Assembly (NCBI GenBank): GCA_016000265.1
Contig: JAECRL010000006.1
Span: 124,001 to 188,000, forward strand
Origin: Burkholderiales bacterium
GTDB taxonomy: Bacteria; Pseudomonadota; Gammaproteobacteria; Burkholderiales; Burkholderiaceae_C
DNA length: 64,000 nt
Direction: 5' to 3'
This document shows, in pieces, positions 1-10,930 of the stretch. Under the pieces are notes generated by a model. That model saw only the letters and a list, made by a program, of their open reading frames with translations. It had not been told where the DNA came from and did no database searches. Positions within the stretch are counted from its first letter, which is position 1, and the number at the start of each line of letters is the position of its first letter. The position numbers and the translations under genes were made by a program.

Positions 1-314
1 AAGAGCCCATGCGCCAGCGCGCGCTGGTGGTGCCCGACAAGGCCGAGCGCGTTCACCGTTATCACCAGAACACCCTGCATGCGCTCAAAGAGCTGGTGCA
101 GGCGGCGGGGCTGCATCACCCCAACGACATCACGGCCGACCACATCGTGCGGCGCGTTTCGGGTTTCGAGGTCCGGCGCCTGTCGAACCTCCTGCCTTAC
201 ATGAAGTCGGGCGAGCTGCTGGCGGCCGAGCGGGGCGAGGCGCCCTGGAGCCAGGCGGCGTTCGAGCAGTACTGGCCGAGCGCGCGGGCCGAGTCTTTCG
301 ACCCCCTGGTTTGA
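1..314 (+). CDS. C-terminal fragment of FMN-binding glutamate synthase family protein (truncated by window start)
   Basis: Frame ends at 314 with RVHRYHQNTLHALKELVQAAGLHHPNDITADHIVRR, resembling the C-terminus of GltB-like FMN-binding proteins; the gene appears to start upstream of the window. Confidence 0.65.
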   Translation, partial: EPMRQRALVVPDKAERVHRYHQNTLHALKELVQAAGLHHPNDITADHIVRRVSGFEVRRLSNLLPYMKSGELLAAERGEAPWSQAAFEQYWPSARAESFDPLV

Positions 315-342
315 ACCCGTTGAGGCCCAGGCCGATGCCGGC

Positions 343-963
343 TCAGGCCTGCGGCGGTGCGGTGTCGGCGAAGCTGGGGCGTTGCGCCAGCTTGTCGGCC
401 AGCCGGGCCAGGTTGGGGTGGTCGGCGCGCCAGTCGATGTCGGGGAAACGGAAGTCCAGGTAGCCCAAAGCGCAGCCGGTGGCGATGTCGGCCAGGCTGT
501 GGTGGTTGCCGGTGCACCAGGCGCGATCACCCAGGCCTTGACCCATGGCCTTGACGCTGGCGTGCACCTTGGTGAGCTGGCGGTCGATCCAGGCCTGGCT
601 GCGCTGGGCTTCGGAGCGCCCGGGCCAGGTGGCTTCCAGGCGGGCGAGGATGGCGGCGTCCATCAGGCCGTCGGCCAGGGCCTCCCAGGTGCGCACTTCC
701 ACGCGCTCGCGTCCACCCAGCGGGATGAGCTTGCCCACGGGCGAGAGGGTGTCGACGTACTCGACGATGACGCGCGAGTCGAAGATGGCCTCGCCGCCTT
801 CCATGACCAGGCAGGGCACCTTGCCCAGCGGGTTGGACGCCAGGATGGTGCTGTCGGGTGACCACACGTCTTCCACCACGAACTTGTAGTCGAGTTTTTT
901 CTCGGCCAGCACGACGCGCACCTTGCGGACAAAGGGGCTGCTGAGGGATCCGATCAGTTTCAT
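343..963 (-). CDS. Glutathione S-transferase family protein
   Basis: MKLIGSLSSPFVRKVRVVLAEKKLDYKF...NPLGKVPCLV...IFDSRVIVEYVD: thioredoxin-fold GST N-terminus. The ATG at 963 is a better start than the longer ORF. Confidence 0.9.
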   Translation of the reverse strand: MKLIGSLSSPFVRKVRVVLAEKKLDYKFVVEDVWSPDSTILASNPLGKVPCLVMEGGEAIFDSRVIVEYVDTLSPVGKLIPLGGRERVEVRTWEALADGLMDAAILARLEATWPGRSEAQRSQAWIDRQLTKVHASVKAMGQGLGDRAWCTGNHHSLADIATGCALGYLDFRFPDIDWRADHPNLARLADKLAQRPSFADTAPPQA

Positions 964-1108
964 TGTGTGTCGTGATGTGTGTCTGTCGGGGATTTTATCC
1001 GTCGCCCGTGACCACCGGTGGGCGACCGGGGCATGACCCCAGGAACCACCCCATACGGGGGAGGCCTGGGTGCCCAGGAGGATGCATCCCATTACATTTG
1101 TCGCCGTT

Positions 1109-2239
1109 ATGAACACTCCAAGCGTCCGTTCGGCGACGCGCAGGGGCCTGCCTCGACTGCCGGGCGGTGCCGTCGACACCTGGCCGGTGCAGTTCTCGGG
1201 GGACGCCGACGATTACGCCGCGATCTGGCTGCAGGGCGCGATCTTGAGCCTGTTGTCGCTCGGGCTGTACCTGCCCTGGGCGCGCTTGCGTTGCCGCCGC
1301 TACCTGTTGCAGCACACCCGCGTGGCGGGCCAGAGCGTGGACGACCACGGCTCGCCCCTGCCCATGCTGGTGCGCCAGCTGCTGGCCTGCAGCCTGGCGG
1401 GCGCGGTGGCCCTGGCGGCCCAGGGCTCGCCGCTCATGGGCCTGTTGGCCCTCACGCTGGGCCTGCTGTCCTGGCCGCTGTTGTGGCTGGCGGGGGTTTC
1501 GCACCGGGCCAACCGGCTGAGTTGGGGCAACCGGCCCCTGGGGCTGCAAGGGTGCGTGGCCGGTGTGTACCGGGCCTGGGGGCCGCCTCTGCTCGCGGTG
1601 ACGGGGTTGCTGTGGTCAGCCTGGGGGCTGCACCGGGTCGGGGTCGGGGTCGGGCCCGCGGCCTGGGCGGTGTGGGGCCTGGCCGGGGGGCTGTGCGCCT
1701 TGAGCGTGCCGCCCGCCGTCTGGCGCCTGTGGCACTGGCGGCAAAGCCACGCGCGACTGGGGCCCTTGCGGTTGCGGTGGCAGGCGTCGCGCCGATCGGT
1801 CTGGGCGCTGTGCTGCCAGGTGCTGGCCCGCGGGGCCTTGATGGGGTTGATGTGGTTGGGCCTGCTCGCGCTGGCGCTGGCGGGCGCTCGCCTGTCGGGC
1901 GGGGCCGTGCCGCTGACGTGGGTGTGGGTTGCGGCCGCGCTGGCGGCCGTGTTGCTGGCCTTGCTGCAGTGGTGGCAGTGGCAGGCGCGCCGGTTTCGCC
2001 TGGTGTGGGACCAGACAGGCAACCGCTGCCTGCGTTTTCGCTGCACGCTGTCGCCCTCGGCGCTCACGGGCATGCACCTGCGCCACGCGGTGCTGGTGCT
2101 GTGCACGGCCGGGGTGTATTGGCCGTGGGCGCAAATCGAGTCCTGGCAGGCGCACGCCGGCGCCACCGTGCTGCGCTCGCGGGTGTCCGTGCGCACGCTG
2201 ACGCGCCACTGGCCCGCCCGTCGCTCGGCCCTTGGGTAA
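1109..2239 (+). CDS. DUF898 (YjgN-like) multi-pass membrane protein
   Basis: Repeated YAAIWLQGAILSLLSLGLYLPWARLRCRRYLLQHT / LTGMHLRHAVLVLCTAGVYWPWAQI pattern typical of DUF898; several TM helices. Confidence 0.75.
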   Translation: MNTPSVRSATRRGLPRLPGGAVDTWPVQFSGDADDYAAIWLQGAILSLLSLGLYLPWARLRCRRYLLQHTRVAGQSVDDHGSPLPMLVRQLLACSLAGAVALAAQGSPLMGLLALTLGLLSWPLLWLAGVSHRANRLSWGNRPLGLQGCVAGVYRAWGPPLLAVTGLLWSAWGLHRVGVGVGPAAWAVWGLAGGLCALSVPPAVWRLWHWRQSHARLGPLRLRWQASRRSVWALCCQVLARGALMGLMWLGLLALALAGARLSGGAVPLTWVWVAAALAAVLLALLQWWQWQARRFRLVWDQTGNRCLRFRCTLSPSALTGMHLRHAVLVLCTAGVYWPWAQIESWQAHAGATVLRSRVSVRTLTRHWPARRSALG

Positions 2240-3703
<1,464 letters not shown>

Positions 3704-3864
3704 CGCCAGCCCCACGAGGCCGGGTGGCGTCAGGGTGACGCCGCCCTTGTCGTGCTTGACCACCCGGGTAAGCCACATCCGGGGGGTGCCCCTGTTTTTG
3801 TAGACTGTGCGGGCGCGTCACTCGCATGACGCGCCGTCCAACCAAGTCATCAACAGGGGGTTCC

Positions 3865-4545
3865 ATGTCCATCACGATCCGTGGGTCTGCCGGCTTTGCC
3901 CGCGCAGCCGTTTTGTCTTTCTCGCTGGCTGGGCCGAGTGCCTTTGCCGCCACCGGTTTCAGCGGTGATCTGTTGCTGAGCTACTCCGGCAGCGGCGTGC
4001 AGCTCCTGGAGCTTCAGCCCATCAACGCCTCGACGGGGGCGCAGGTCACCGAGGGCGACACCTTCGCCTCCATCACCTTCTCGCCGGCCAACACGTCCAT
4101 GACGACGTTCAACAGCTTTGGCACGGTCTCCGGGCAGCTTTTCATCGGATCGGCTTCGACCCTGGCGCCCGCTGGCGGCTGGAAGCCCGACGCCACCATC
4201 ACCCTCTCGGGCACCTACAACATCAGCGGCGCATCGGTGTACTTCGGGGGCTTCAACCCCTTCGGCCCGAACGACCTCCGCACTGGCACGGGCTCTTTCT
4301 CCTGGACCGTCCAGGTCAGCGACATGCTGGCTCAATTTGCGGCGGGCAGCAGCGACTACGGCGTGTTTGGCTACGGGGGGCCCGCGGGGTCTGTTGGCTC
4401 TGGCGCCGGCTCCGCCACCTTCAACATCTCCCGCATCGTGGTGTCCCAAGGCGTCAGTGCCGTGCCCGAAGCCGGCACGATCAGCCTGATGGCGCTGGGC
4501 TTGTTGGCGCTGGGTGGAGCCGTGCGCCGCAGACCCGGCCATTGA
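3865..4545 (+). CDS. PEP-CTERM sorting domain-containing secreted protein
   Basis: N-terminal signal peptide (FARAAVLSFSLAGPSAFAA) and C-terminal VPEAGTISLMALGLLALGGAVRRRPGH. Confidence 0.8.
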   Translation: MSITIRGSAGFARAAVLSFSLAGPSAFAATGFSGDLLLSYSGSGVQLLELQPINASTGAQVTEGDTFASITFSPANTSMTTFNSFGTVSGQLFIGSASTLAPAGGWKPDATITLSGTYNISGASVYFGGFNPFGPNDLRTGTGSFSWTVQVSDMLAQFAAGSSDYGVFGYGGPAGSVGSGAGSATFNISRIVVSQGVSAVPEAGTISLMALGLLALGGAVRRRPGH

Positions 4546-4582
4546 GCGCGACGCGCGGGGCGCGGGCCGGTAAAATCGGCGC

Positions 4583-5422
4583 ATGACGTTCACCGACCAG
4601 CTCGCGCAAGCACAGCGCCTCAATGACTCTTTGCTCTGCGTGGGCCTCGACCCCGAGCCGTCGAAGTTCCCGGGTGCCTGGAAGGGTCAGTCCGATCGCA
4701 TCTTCGACTTCTGCGCAGCCATCGTCGACGCCACGAAGGACCTGGTCTGCGCTTTCAAGCCGCAGATCGCCTACTTCGCCGCCCACCGCGCTGAAGACCA
4801 GCTCGAGCGACTGATGGCGCACATGCGCCGCGTGGCGCCTCATGTGCCGGTCATCCTCGACGCCAAGCGCGGTGACATCGGCTCGACCGCCGATCAGTAC
4901 GCCCACGAGGCCTTCACCCGCTACCAGGCCGACGCCGTCACGCTGTCGCCCTTCATGGGCTTCGACACGATGGAGCCCTTCCTCAAGTTCCCGGGCAAGG
5001 GCGTGATCCTGCTGTGCCGCACGTCCAACCCGGGGGGCTCGGACCTGCAGAACCTGCGCCTGGCCGACCTCGAAGGCCAGCCGCGCGTGTACGAGCACAT
5101 CGCAAGCCAAGCGCAAGGCCCGTGGAACACCAACGGCCAGATGGGCCTGGTGGTGGGGGCGACCTTCCCCGATGAGATCGCCCGCGTGCGCGAACTGGCG
5201 CCGACGCTGCCTTTGCTGATCCCCGGCGTGGGTGCGCAAGGCGGCGACGCCGTGGCCACCGTCCAGGCCGGGCTGAAGACCGACGCGAGTGGCGCCATCA
5301 CCGGCACCATCGTGGTCAACAGCTCGCGTGCGGTGCTGTATGCCAGCAGCGGTGACGACTTCGCCAGCGCCGCGCGCCGCGTGGCCCAGCAGACGCGCGA
5401 CGCGCTCAACGCCGCGCGCTGA
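4583..5422 (+). CDS. pyrF: Orotidine 5'-phosphate decarboxylase
   Basis: [14 protein letters not shown]...[18 protein letters not shown]: catalytic DxKxxD motif of the long-form OMPDC. Confidence 0.95.
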   Translation: MTFTDQLAQAQRLNDSLLCVGLDPEPSKFPGAWKGQSDRIFDFCAAIVDATKDLVCAFKPQIAYFAAHRAEDQLERLMAHMRRVAPHVPVILDAKRGDIGSTADQYAHEAFTRYQADAVTLSPFMGFDTMEPFLKFPGKGVILLCRTSNPGGSDLQNLRLADLEGQPRVYEHIASQAQGPWNTNGQMGLVVGATFPDEIARVRELAPTLPLLIPGVGAQGGDAVATVQAGLKTDASGAITGTIVVNSSRAVLYASSGDDFASAARRVAQQTRDALNAAR

Positions 5423-5507
5423 CGGCCTGTCGTCCGGGCGGCTTGACACGGGGCTGGGGCAGGGCATGCCCCACAATCGGCGCACCGATTGAAACTGGTG
5501 ACGCCCC

Positions 5508-6827
5508 ATGTCCGATGCCGTTGATGCCGCCGCGCCGGCCCCCGCTCCCGCCCATCCATCGGCCCTGAGCCGCCTGCGCATCGACCGCGGTGGCCCCGGG
5601 CCGTCGGCGTCGCGTCGCACGCCCTGGGGCTGGGTCGCGCTGACCGCGGCGGTGCTGGTGGGCGCCGGAGCCTGGTGGGCGCTGCCCCGCGCCGTGCCGG
5701 TGCAGACCGCGGCGGTGGTCACCAGCACCCCCTCCCAACAATTCGTGCAGCTCACCGCCTCGGGCTACGTGGTGGCGCAGCGCCGCGCCGCGGTGGCGTC
5801 CAAGGCCACGGGGCGGCTCATCGAGCTCAACGTGCGCGAGGGCTCTGTCGTGCGCCGCGGCGACGTGCTGGCCCGCCTGGACGCCAGCGACGTGCGCGCG
5901 GCCATCGTGGCGGCGCAAGCGGGCGTGCGCCAGGCCGAAGCCGGGGTGCGCCAGGCCGAGGTCGAGCTGGCCAACGCCGACGCCGAGCTGACGCGCAGCA
6001 AGGGGCTGCAGGAGCAGGGCTTCGTTTCGCCCCAGGCCGTGGACGCCGTGCAGACGCGATCGAACGCGGCGCGGGCGGCCCTGGCTTCGGCGCGGGCTGG
6101 GCTCGACGTGGCGCGCGCCCAGGTCGGCGTGCAGCGCGTGGCGGAGGACTTCACCGAGATCCGCGCCCCGTTCGATGGCGTCGTGCTGGTCAAGAACGCC
6201 AACGTGGGCGACATCATCACGCCGCTGTCCAGCGCCGCAGGCACGCAGGGCGCGGTGGTGACCATGGCCGACATGTCCACGCTGGAGGTCGAGGCCGACG
6301 TGTCCGAAGGCAGCCTGGCCAAAGCCCGTGTGGGCCAGCCGGTGGAGGTGCTGCTGGACGCGCTGCCCGGTGTGCGCTTCATGGGCGAGGTCGGTGGCCT
6401 GGTGCCCACGGTGGACCGCGCCAAGGCCACCGTCACGGTCAAGGTGCGCTTCAAGCAGCTGGACGCGCGCATCCTGCCCGAGATGAGCGCCAAGGTCAGT
6501 TTCCTGTCGCAGCCCATCACCGCAGCCGACCAGCAACCGGTGCTGGCGGTCAACCCCAAGGCGCTGCAGAAGGATCCGGACCAAGGCCAGGGCACCCCGG
6601 GCCGGCGCTTCGTGTGGAAGCTGCGCGCCCAGGGCAACGCGGCAGAGGGGCAGGTGCCCACGCTGCAGGTCGAGGCCGTCGACGTGCAGGTGGGCCGCAC
6701 GCTGGGCGACGTCACCGAGGTCAAGCCGACGCAGCCTGGCGCCTTGAAGGCGGGCGACAAGGTCGTCGTGCGCACCGAGCAGCCGCTCAAGCCGGGTGAC
6801 GCCGTGCGCCAGGCCGACGCGCCCTGA
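5508..6827 (+). CDS. Efflux transporter periplasmic adaptor subunit (HlyD/MacA-like membrane fusion protein)
   Basis: N-terminal TM, GYVVAQRRAAVASKATGRLIELNVREGSVVRRGDVLARLD lipoyl-like domain, coiled coil, APFDGVVLVKNANVGDII. Confidence 0.88.
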   Translation: MSDAVDAAAPAPAPAHPSALSRLRIDRGGPGPSASRRTPWGWVALTAAVLVGAGAWWALPRAVPVQTAAVVTSTPSQQFVQLTASGYVVAQRRAAVASKATGRLIELNVREGSVVRRGDVLARLDASDVRAAIVAAQAGVRQAEAGVRQAEVELANADAELTRSKGLQEQGFVSPQAVDAVQTRSNAARAALASARAGLDVARAQVGVQRVAEDFTEIRAPFDGVVLVKNANVGDIITPLSSAAGTQGAVVTMADMSTLEVEADVSEGSLAKARVGQPVEVLLDALPGVRFMGEVGGLVPTVDRAKATVTVKVRFKQLDARILPEMSAKVSFLSQPITAADQQPVLAVNPKALQKDPDQGQGTPGRRFVWKLRAQGNAAEGQVPTLQVEAVDVQVGRTLGDVTEVKPTQPGALKAGDKVVVRTEQPLKPGDAVRQADAP

Positions 6828-6843
6828 ACGCGGGGCACGCAAC

Positions 6844-8016
6844 GTGTTCGTCCTGCGCCTCCTGCTCAAAAACGCCTTCCGCCACCGGCTGCGCACGCTG
6901 CTGACCCTGGTGGGCCTGGTCGTGGCCATCTCGGCCTTCGGCCTGCTGCGCACCATCGTCGACGCCTGGTACGCCGGGGTGGACGCCACCTCCAGCACGC
7001 GCCTGATCACGCGCAGCGCCATCTCGCTGACTTTCCCGCTGCCGCTGAACTACGCCGAGCGCATCAAGGCGGTCGAAGGCGTCAGCGGCATCTCCTGGGC
7101 CAACTGGTTCGGCGGCGTCTACGTGACCGAGCGCAACTTCTTCGCGCAGTTCGCGGTCGACCCGGTCAGCTACCTGTCGCTCTACCCCGAGTTCAAGCTC
7201 GACGAGGCCGACAAGCAGGCCTTCCTGCGCGACCGCCAGGGCGCGGTGGTCGGTCGCAAGCTGGCGGCCAAGTTCGGCTGGAAGGTGGGCGACAGCATCG
7301 CGCTGCGCGGCACCATCTACCCGGGCACCTGGCGCTTCACCATCCGCGGCATCTACCAGGGCGCCGACGCCAAAACCGACGAGCAGCAGATGTTCATCCA
7401 CTGGCAGCGACTGGCCGACGGCATCCGCGCGCGACTGGCCGCTGGCAGCAGCCCCGTCAAGGCCGACTACGTGGGCGTGTACGTGGTGCGCATCCACAAC
7501 CCGGACGACGCGCCGCAGGTCTCGCAGCGCATCGACGCGCTGTTCAAGAACTCCCTGGCCGAGACGCTGACCGAGACCGAAAAGGCCTTCCAGCTCGGCT
7601 TCGTCTCCATGAGCGAGGCCATCTTGCTGGCGGTGCAGGCCGTGAGCTTCATCATCATCCTGATCATCATGGCCGTGATGGCCAACACCATGACGATGAC
7701 CGCACGCGAGCGCCTGGCCGAGTACGCCACGCTCAAGGCGCTGGGCTTCCCGCCGGCCTTCGTGGTCAAGCTGCTGTTCGGCGAGAGCCTGATGATCGCG
7801 CTGATCGGCGGTGGGCTGGGCATCGCGCTGACCTTCCCGCTGGCCGATGCCTTCGTGAAGGCCGCCGGCACGCTCTTTCCCATCTTCAACGTCTCTGCGC
7901 TGACGGTGGGCCTGCAGGTGCTGGCCGCCGCCGTCGTGGGCCTGGTGTCGGCGGCGTGGCCGGCCTGGAAGATGTCGCGCATCGACATCGTGCAGGGGCT
8001 GCGGCATGTGGCGTGA
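6844..8016 (+). CDS. ABC transporter permease (FtsX/MacB-type)
   Basis: N-terminal TM, periplasmic domain, three C-terminal TMs with ARERLAEYATLKALGFPPAFV (FtsX signature). GTG start 16 nt after the adaptor stop. Confidence 0.88.
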   Translation: MFVLRLLLKNAFRHRLRTLLTLVGLVVAISAFGLLRTIVDAWYAGVDATSSTRLITRSAISLTFPLPLNYAERIKAVEGVSGISWANWFGGVYVTERNFFAQFAVDPVSYLSLYPEFKLDEADKQAFLRDRQGAVVGRKLAAKFGWKVGDSIALRGTIYPGTWRFTIRGIYQGADAKTDEQQMFIHWQRLADGIRARLAAGSSPVKADYVGVYVVRIHNPDDAPQVSQRIDALFKNSLAETLTETEKAFQLGFVSMSEAILLAVQAVSFIIILIIMAVMANTMTMTARERLAEYATLKALGFPPAFVVKLLFGESLMIALIGGGLGIALTFPLADAFVKAAGTLFPIFNVSALTVGLQVLAAAVVGLVSAAWPAWKMSRIDIVQGLRHVA

Positions 8017-8037
8017 CGACGTGACGGGGCGGGCCCC

Positions 8038-9213
8038 ATGAGCCTTCGCACCGTGCCCCTGAGCTACATCGCACGCAACCTGTGGGTGCGGCGCGTGACG
8101 ACGCTGCTGACGGCCGGCGGCATGGCCCTGGTCGTCTACGTGTTCGCCACCGTGCTGATGATGAGCGAGGGCATCCGCGCCACGCTGGTGGCCACCGGCC
8201 AGCCCGACAACGTCATGGTGCTGCGCAAAGGCGCGGGCGCCGAGATCAACTCCGGCATCACGCGCGAGCAGACCGCGGTGCTCGCCAGCCTGCCGCAGAT
8301 CGCCACCGACGGGCAGGGGCGCCAGCTCCTCAGCCGCGAGCCGGTGGTGCTCAACACCCTGCCCAAGCGCGCCAGCGGCCAGCCCAGCAACGTCACCGTG
8401 CGCGGCACCTCCGAGGTGGGCTTGCTGCTGCGCCCGCAGGTGCGCATCGTGCAGGGGCGCATGTTCCGCCCGGGCACCTCCGAAATCGTCACGGGCACGG
8501 CGGTCGCCCGGGGCTTCGCCGGCGCGGGCCTGGGTGAGACCATGCGTTTTGCCGGACGCGACTGGCGCGTGGTGGGCGTGTTCGACGCCTCGCGCAGCGC
8601 CTTCGACTCCGAGGTCTGGGGCGACAGCGAGCAGATGATGCAGGCCTTCCGCCGCGCGGCCTACTCCAGCGTGGCCTTCAAGCTGGCCGATGCCGAGGGC
8701 TTCGACGCCGTCAAGGCGCAGATCGAAGGCGACCCGCGCCTGACGCTGGAGGCCAAGCGCGAGGGCAAGTTCTACGCCGAGCAGTCCGAGGCCCTGGCCA
8801 CCTTCATCCGCCTGCTGGGGCTGGCCTTGTCCATCATCTTCTCGATCGGGGCCGTGGTCGGCGCCATGATCACCATGTTCGCCTCGGTCGCATCTCGCGT
8901 GGGCGAGATCGGCACCTTGCGCGCACTGGGCTTTCGTCGCACCGCGGTGTTGTCGGCCTTCCTGGGCGAGGCCTTGCTGCTGGCGCTGGTGGGCGGCATC
9001 ATGGGCTTGGTCGCGGCCTCGCTGATGCAGGCCGTCAACATCTCCACCGTGAACTTTCAGACCTTCTCGGAGCTGGCCTTCCAGTTCCGACTCACCCCCG
9101 CCATCGCGGCGCAGTCGCTGGGTTTTGCGCTGCTGATGGGCCTGGTGGGGGGCTTCATCCCCGCGTGGCGCGCCGCCCGCATGAAGATCGTGGATTGCCT
9201 GCGCGCCGCCTGA
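8038..9213 (+). CDS. ABC transporter permease (FtsX/MacB-type)
   Basis: SRVGEIGTLRALGFRRTAVLSAFLGEALLLALVGG FtsX signature; same topology as the preceding permease. Confidence 0.88.
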   Translation: MSLRTVPLSYIARNLWVRRVTTLLTAGGMALVVYVFATVLMMSEGIRATLVATGQPDNVMVLRKGAGAEINSGITREQTAVLASLPQIATDGQGRQLLSREPVVLNTLPKRASGQPSNVTVRGTSEVGLLLRPQVRIVQGRMFRPGTSEIVTGTAVARGFAGAGLGETMRFAGRDWRVVGVFDASRSAFDSEVWGDSEQMMQAFRRAAYSSVAFKLADAEGFDAVKAQIEGDPRLTLEAKREGKFYAEQSEALATFIRLLGLALSIIFSIGAVVGAMITMFASVASRVGEIGTLRALGFRRTAVLSAFLGEALLLALVGGIMGLVAASLMQAVNISTVNFQTFSELAFQFRLTPAIAAQSLGFALLMGLVGGFIPAWRAARMKIVDCLRAA

Positions 9214-9228
9214 ACGAGGAGCCTCCCC

Positions 9229-10152
9229 ATGCACCTTTGCACCTTCGAACACGCCGGCCAGCCCCAGATCGGGCTGGTTCGCGGCAAGGACCTCATCACC
9301 CTGGCCGACAAGCTGGTGGGCGGCGACGGCCCCGATGCGCCAGCCCCTTTGCGCCTGAGCTCGCACCAGCCCATGATCGACCTGATCACGCACTGGGCCA
9401 CTTGGAAACCGCAGGTGGCGGCCTTGCTGGCCGACGCGCAGGCCGACTTCACGCTCGACGAGGTCCACCTCCTGGCCCCCATCCCGCGCCCGGGCAAGGC
9501 CCTGGCCATCGGGCTGAACTACCTGGAGCACGTCAACGAGTCCATCGTGGGCGAGTCGCGCACGGTGCCCGAGCACCAGATCTGGTTCCCCAAGCTGGCC
9601 AACGCCATCCACGCGCCGTTTGACGACATCGTGCTGCCGCGCATCTCGCAGATGACCGACTACGAGGCCGAGATGGTCGCCGTCATCGGGCAGCGCTGCC
9701 GCCACGTGCCGCGTGAGCGCGCGCACGAAGTCGTTTTCGGCTACGCGGTGGGCAACGACGTGTCGGTGCGCGACATCCAGAAACGCACCTCGCAGTGGAC
9801 GCTGGGCAAGTCCTTCGACACCCACGCGCCCTTCGGCCCCTGGATCACCACGGCCGACGAGGTCGGTGACCCGCACGCGCTGGAGATGCGCTGCTGGGTC
9901 AACGGCGAGCTGCGCCAGCACAGCAACACCCGCCTGATGATGCACACCGTGTGGGACCAGATCGCGCAGCTCACGCAGGTGATGACGCTGGAGCCCGGCG
10001 ACCTCATCTTCACCGGCACCTGCAGCGGCGTGGGCGCGGCCTTCAACCCACCGAAGTTCCTGCGCTCAGGCGACACGGTGCGCGTGGAAATCGAGAACCT
10101 GGGCGCCATCGTGGCGCACTGCGTGGACGAGGCGCCTGCCGACCGGGCCTGA
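9229..10152 (+). CDS. Fumarylacetoacetate hydrolase family protein
   Basis: IGLNYLEHVNES...DYEAEMVAVIG...GYAVGNDVSVRDIQ...GDLIFTGTCSGVG: FAH fold motifs. Confidence 0.92.
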   Translation: MHLCTFEHAGQPQIGLVRGKDLITLADKLVGGDGPDAPAPLRLSSHQPMIDLITHWATWKPQVAALLADAQADFTLDEVHLLAPIPRPGKALAIGLNYLEHVNESIVGESRTVPEHQIWFPKLANAIHAPFDDIVLPRISQMTDYEAEMVAVIGQRCRHVPRERAHEVVFGYAVGNDVSVRDIQKRTSQWTLGKSFDTHAPFGPWITTADEVGDPHALEMRCWVNGELRQHSNTRLMMHTVWDQIAQLTQVMTLEPGDLIFTGTCSGVGAAFNPPKFLRSGDTVRVEIENLGAIVAHCVDEAPADRA

Positions 10153-10166
10153 TCCAGCGGCCCCGA

Positions 10167-10781
10167 TCAGGCCGCCGGCTCCAGCGACTTCAACACCGCC
10201 TGCACGAACTCCGTCACCGTGGGCGCCAGCTCGGCCAGGCGCTCGGTCTGGCCATCCTCGATGGCCTGCAGGATCAGCTCGTTGATGCCACCCACCACCG
10301 CCGTGGCCAGGGCCGGGCTCAGCGAGCGCTTGCCCGGTTCACGCGCCTTGGCCAGCTCCACCTGCATCATCAGGAACTGCGCGAAGCGCTGGCCGATGCG
10401 CCGCCGCATGGCCAGGCCCGCGGGCCCGATGGCCATCAGCTCCAGGTAGAGCGAGCGCACCAGCGCGGGCTGAGCCTGCAGGCTGCGCAGGTAGGCCAGC
10501 GTCACCCCTTGCAACTGCTCCACCCAGTCGGCCGTGGGGTCGTAGCCCTGCGCGATCAGCACCAGCACCTCGGTGCTCAGCCGCTCGCACAGCGCCAGCA
10601 GGCAGGCCTCTTTGCCCTCGAAGTGCTCGTAGAACGTGCGGCGGGAGACGTGCGCCGCGGCGACGATGTCGGCGATGGTCAGCTCGCTGTAGCTGCGCTC
10701 GGTCAGGACCCGCGCCAAGCCGTCGAGCAGGCGCTGGCGGTGGTCGGGGAGGGGGCTGGGGGCGGACGTGGACACGGTCAA
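10167..10781 (-). CDS. TetR/AcrR family transcriptional regulator
   Basis: RVLTERSYSELTIADIVAAAHVSRRTFYEHFEGKEACLLAL: TetR helix-turn-helix. Confidence 0.92.
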   Translation of the reverse strand: MTVSTSAPSPLPDHRQRLLDGLARVLTERSYSELTIADIVAAAHVSRRTFYEHFEGKEACLLALCERLSTEVLVLIAQGYDPTADWVEQLQGVTLAYLRSLQAQPALVRSLYLELMAIGPAGLAMRRRIGQRFAQFLMMQVELAKAREPGKRSLSPALATAVVGGINELILQAIEDGQTERLAELAPTVTEFVQAVLKSLEPAA

Positions 10782-10825
10782 GGTGGGGCGGGCGGCAGAG
10801 CAGGGGCAAGCCTGAGGGGGTGACA

Positions 10826-10841
10826 GGTACTTGACAGTACC
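10826..10841. promoter_or_regulatory. Candidate TetR operator O1 (GGTACTTGACAGTACC) containing a TTGACA -35 element
   Basis: Perfect 5-bp inverted arms GGTAC/GTACC with 6-bp spacer. TTGACA (10831-10836), 17 bp, then TAATCT (10854-10859). Confidence 0.65.
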
Positions 10842-10867
10842 GATGCCCGACTTTAATCTCCTGCGTT

Positions 10868-10883
10868 GGTACTTGCTCGTACC
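10868..10883. promoter_or_regulatory. Candidate TetR operator O2 (GGTACTTGCTCGTACC)
   Basis: Same arms and first two spacer bases as O1; centre-to-centre distance 42 bp; located about at the predicted transcription start. Confidence 0.65.
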
Positions 10884-10930
10884 AAAGAAAGCAAGACCCA
10901 GCCGCCCACACGAGACCGAGGAGACACCCC

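Noticed and set aside
6787-9945. 1052-aa minus-strand ORF opposite the ABC permease and FAH genes
   Set aside because: Shadow ORF in GC-rich DNA: low-complexity His/Arg/Gly/Asp composition, lies antisense to recognisable conserved genes.
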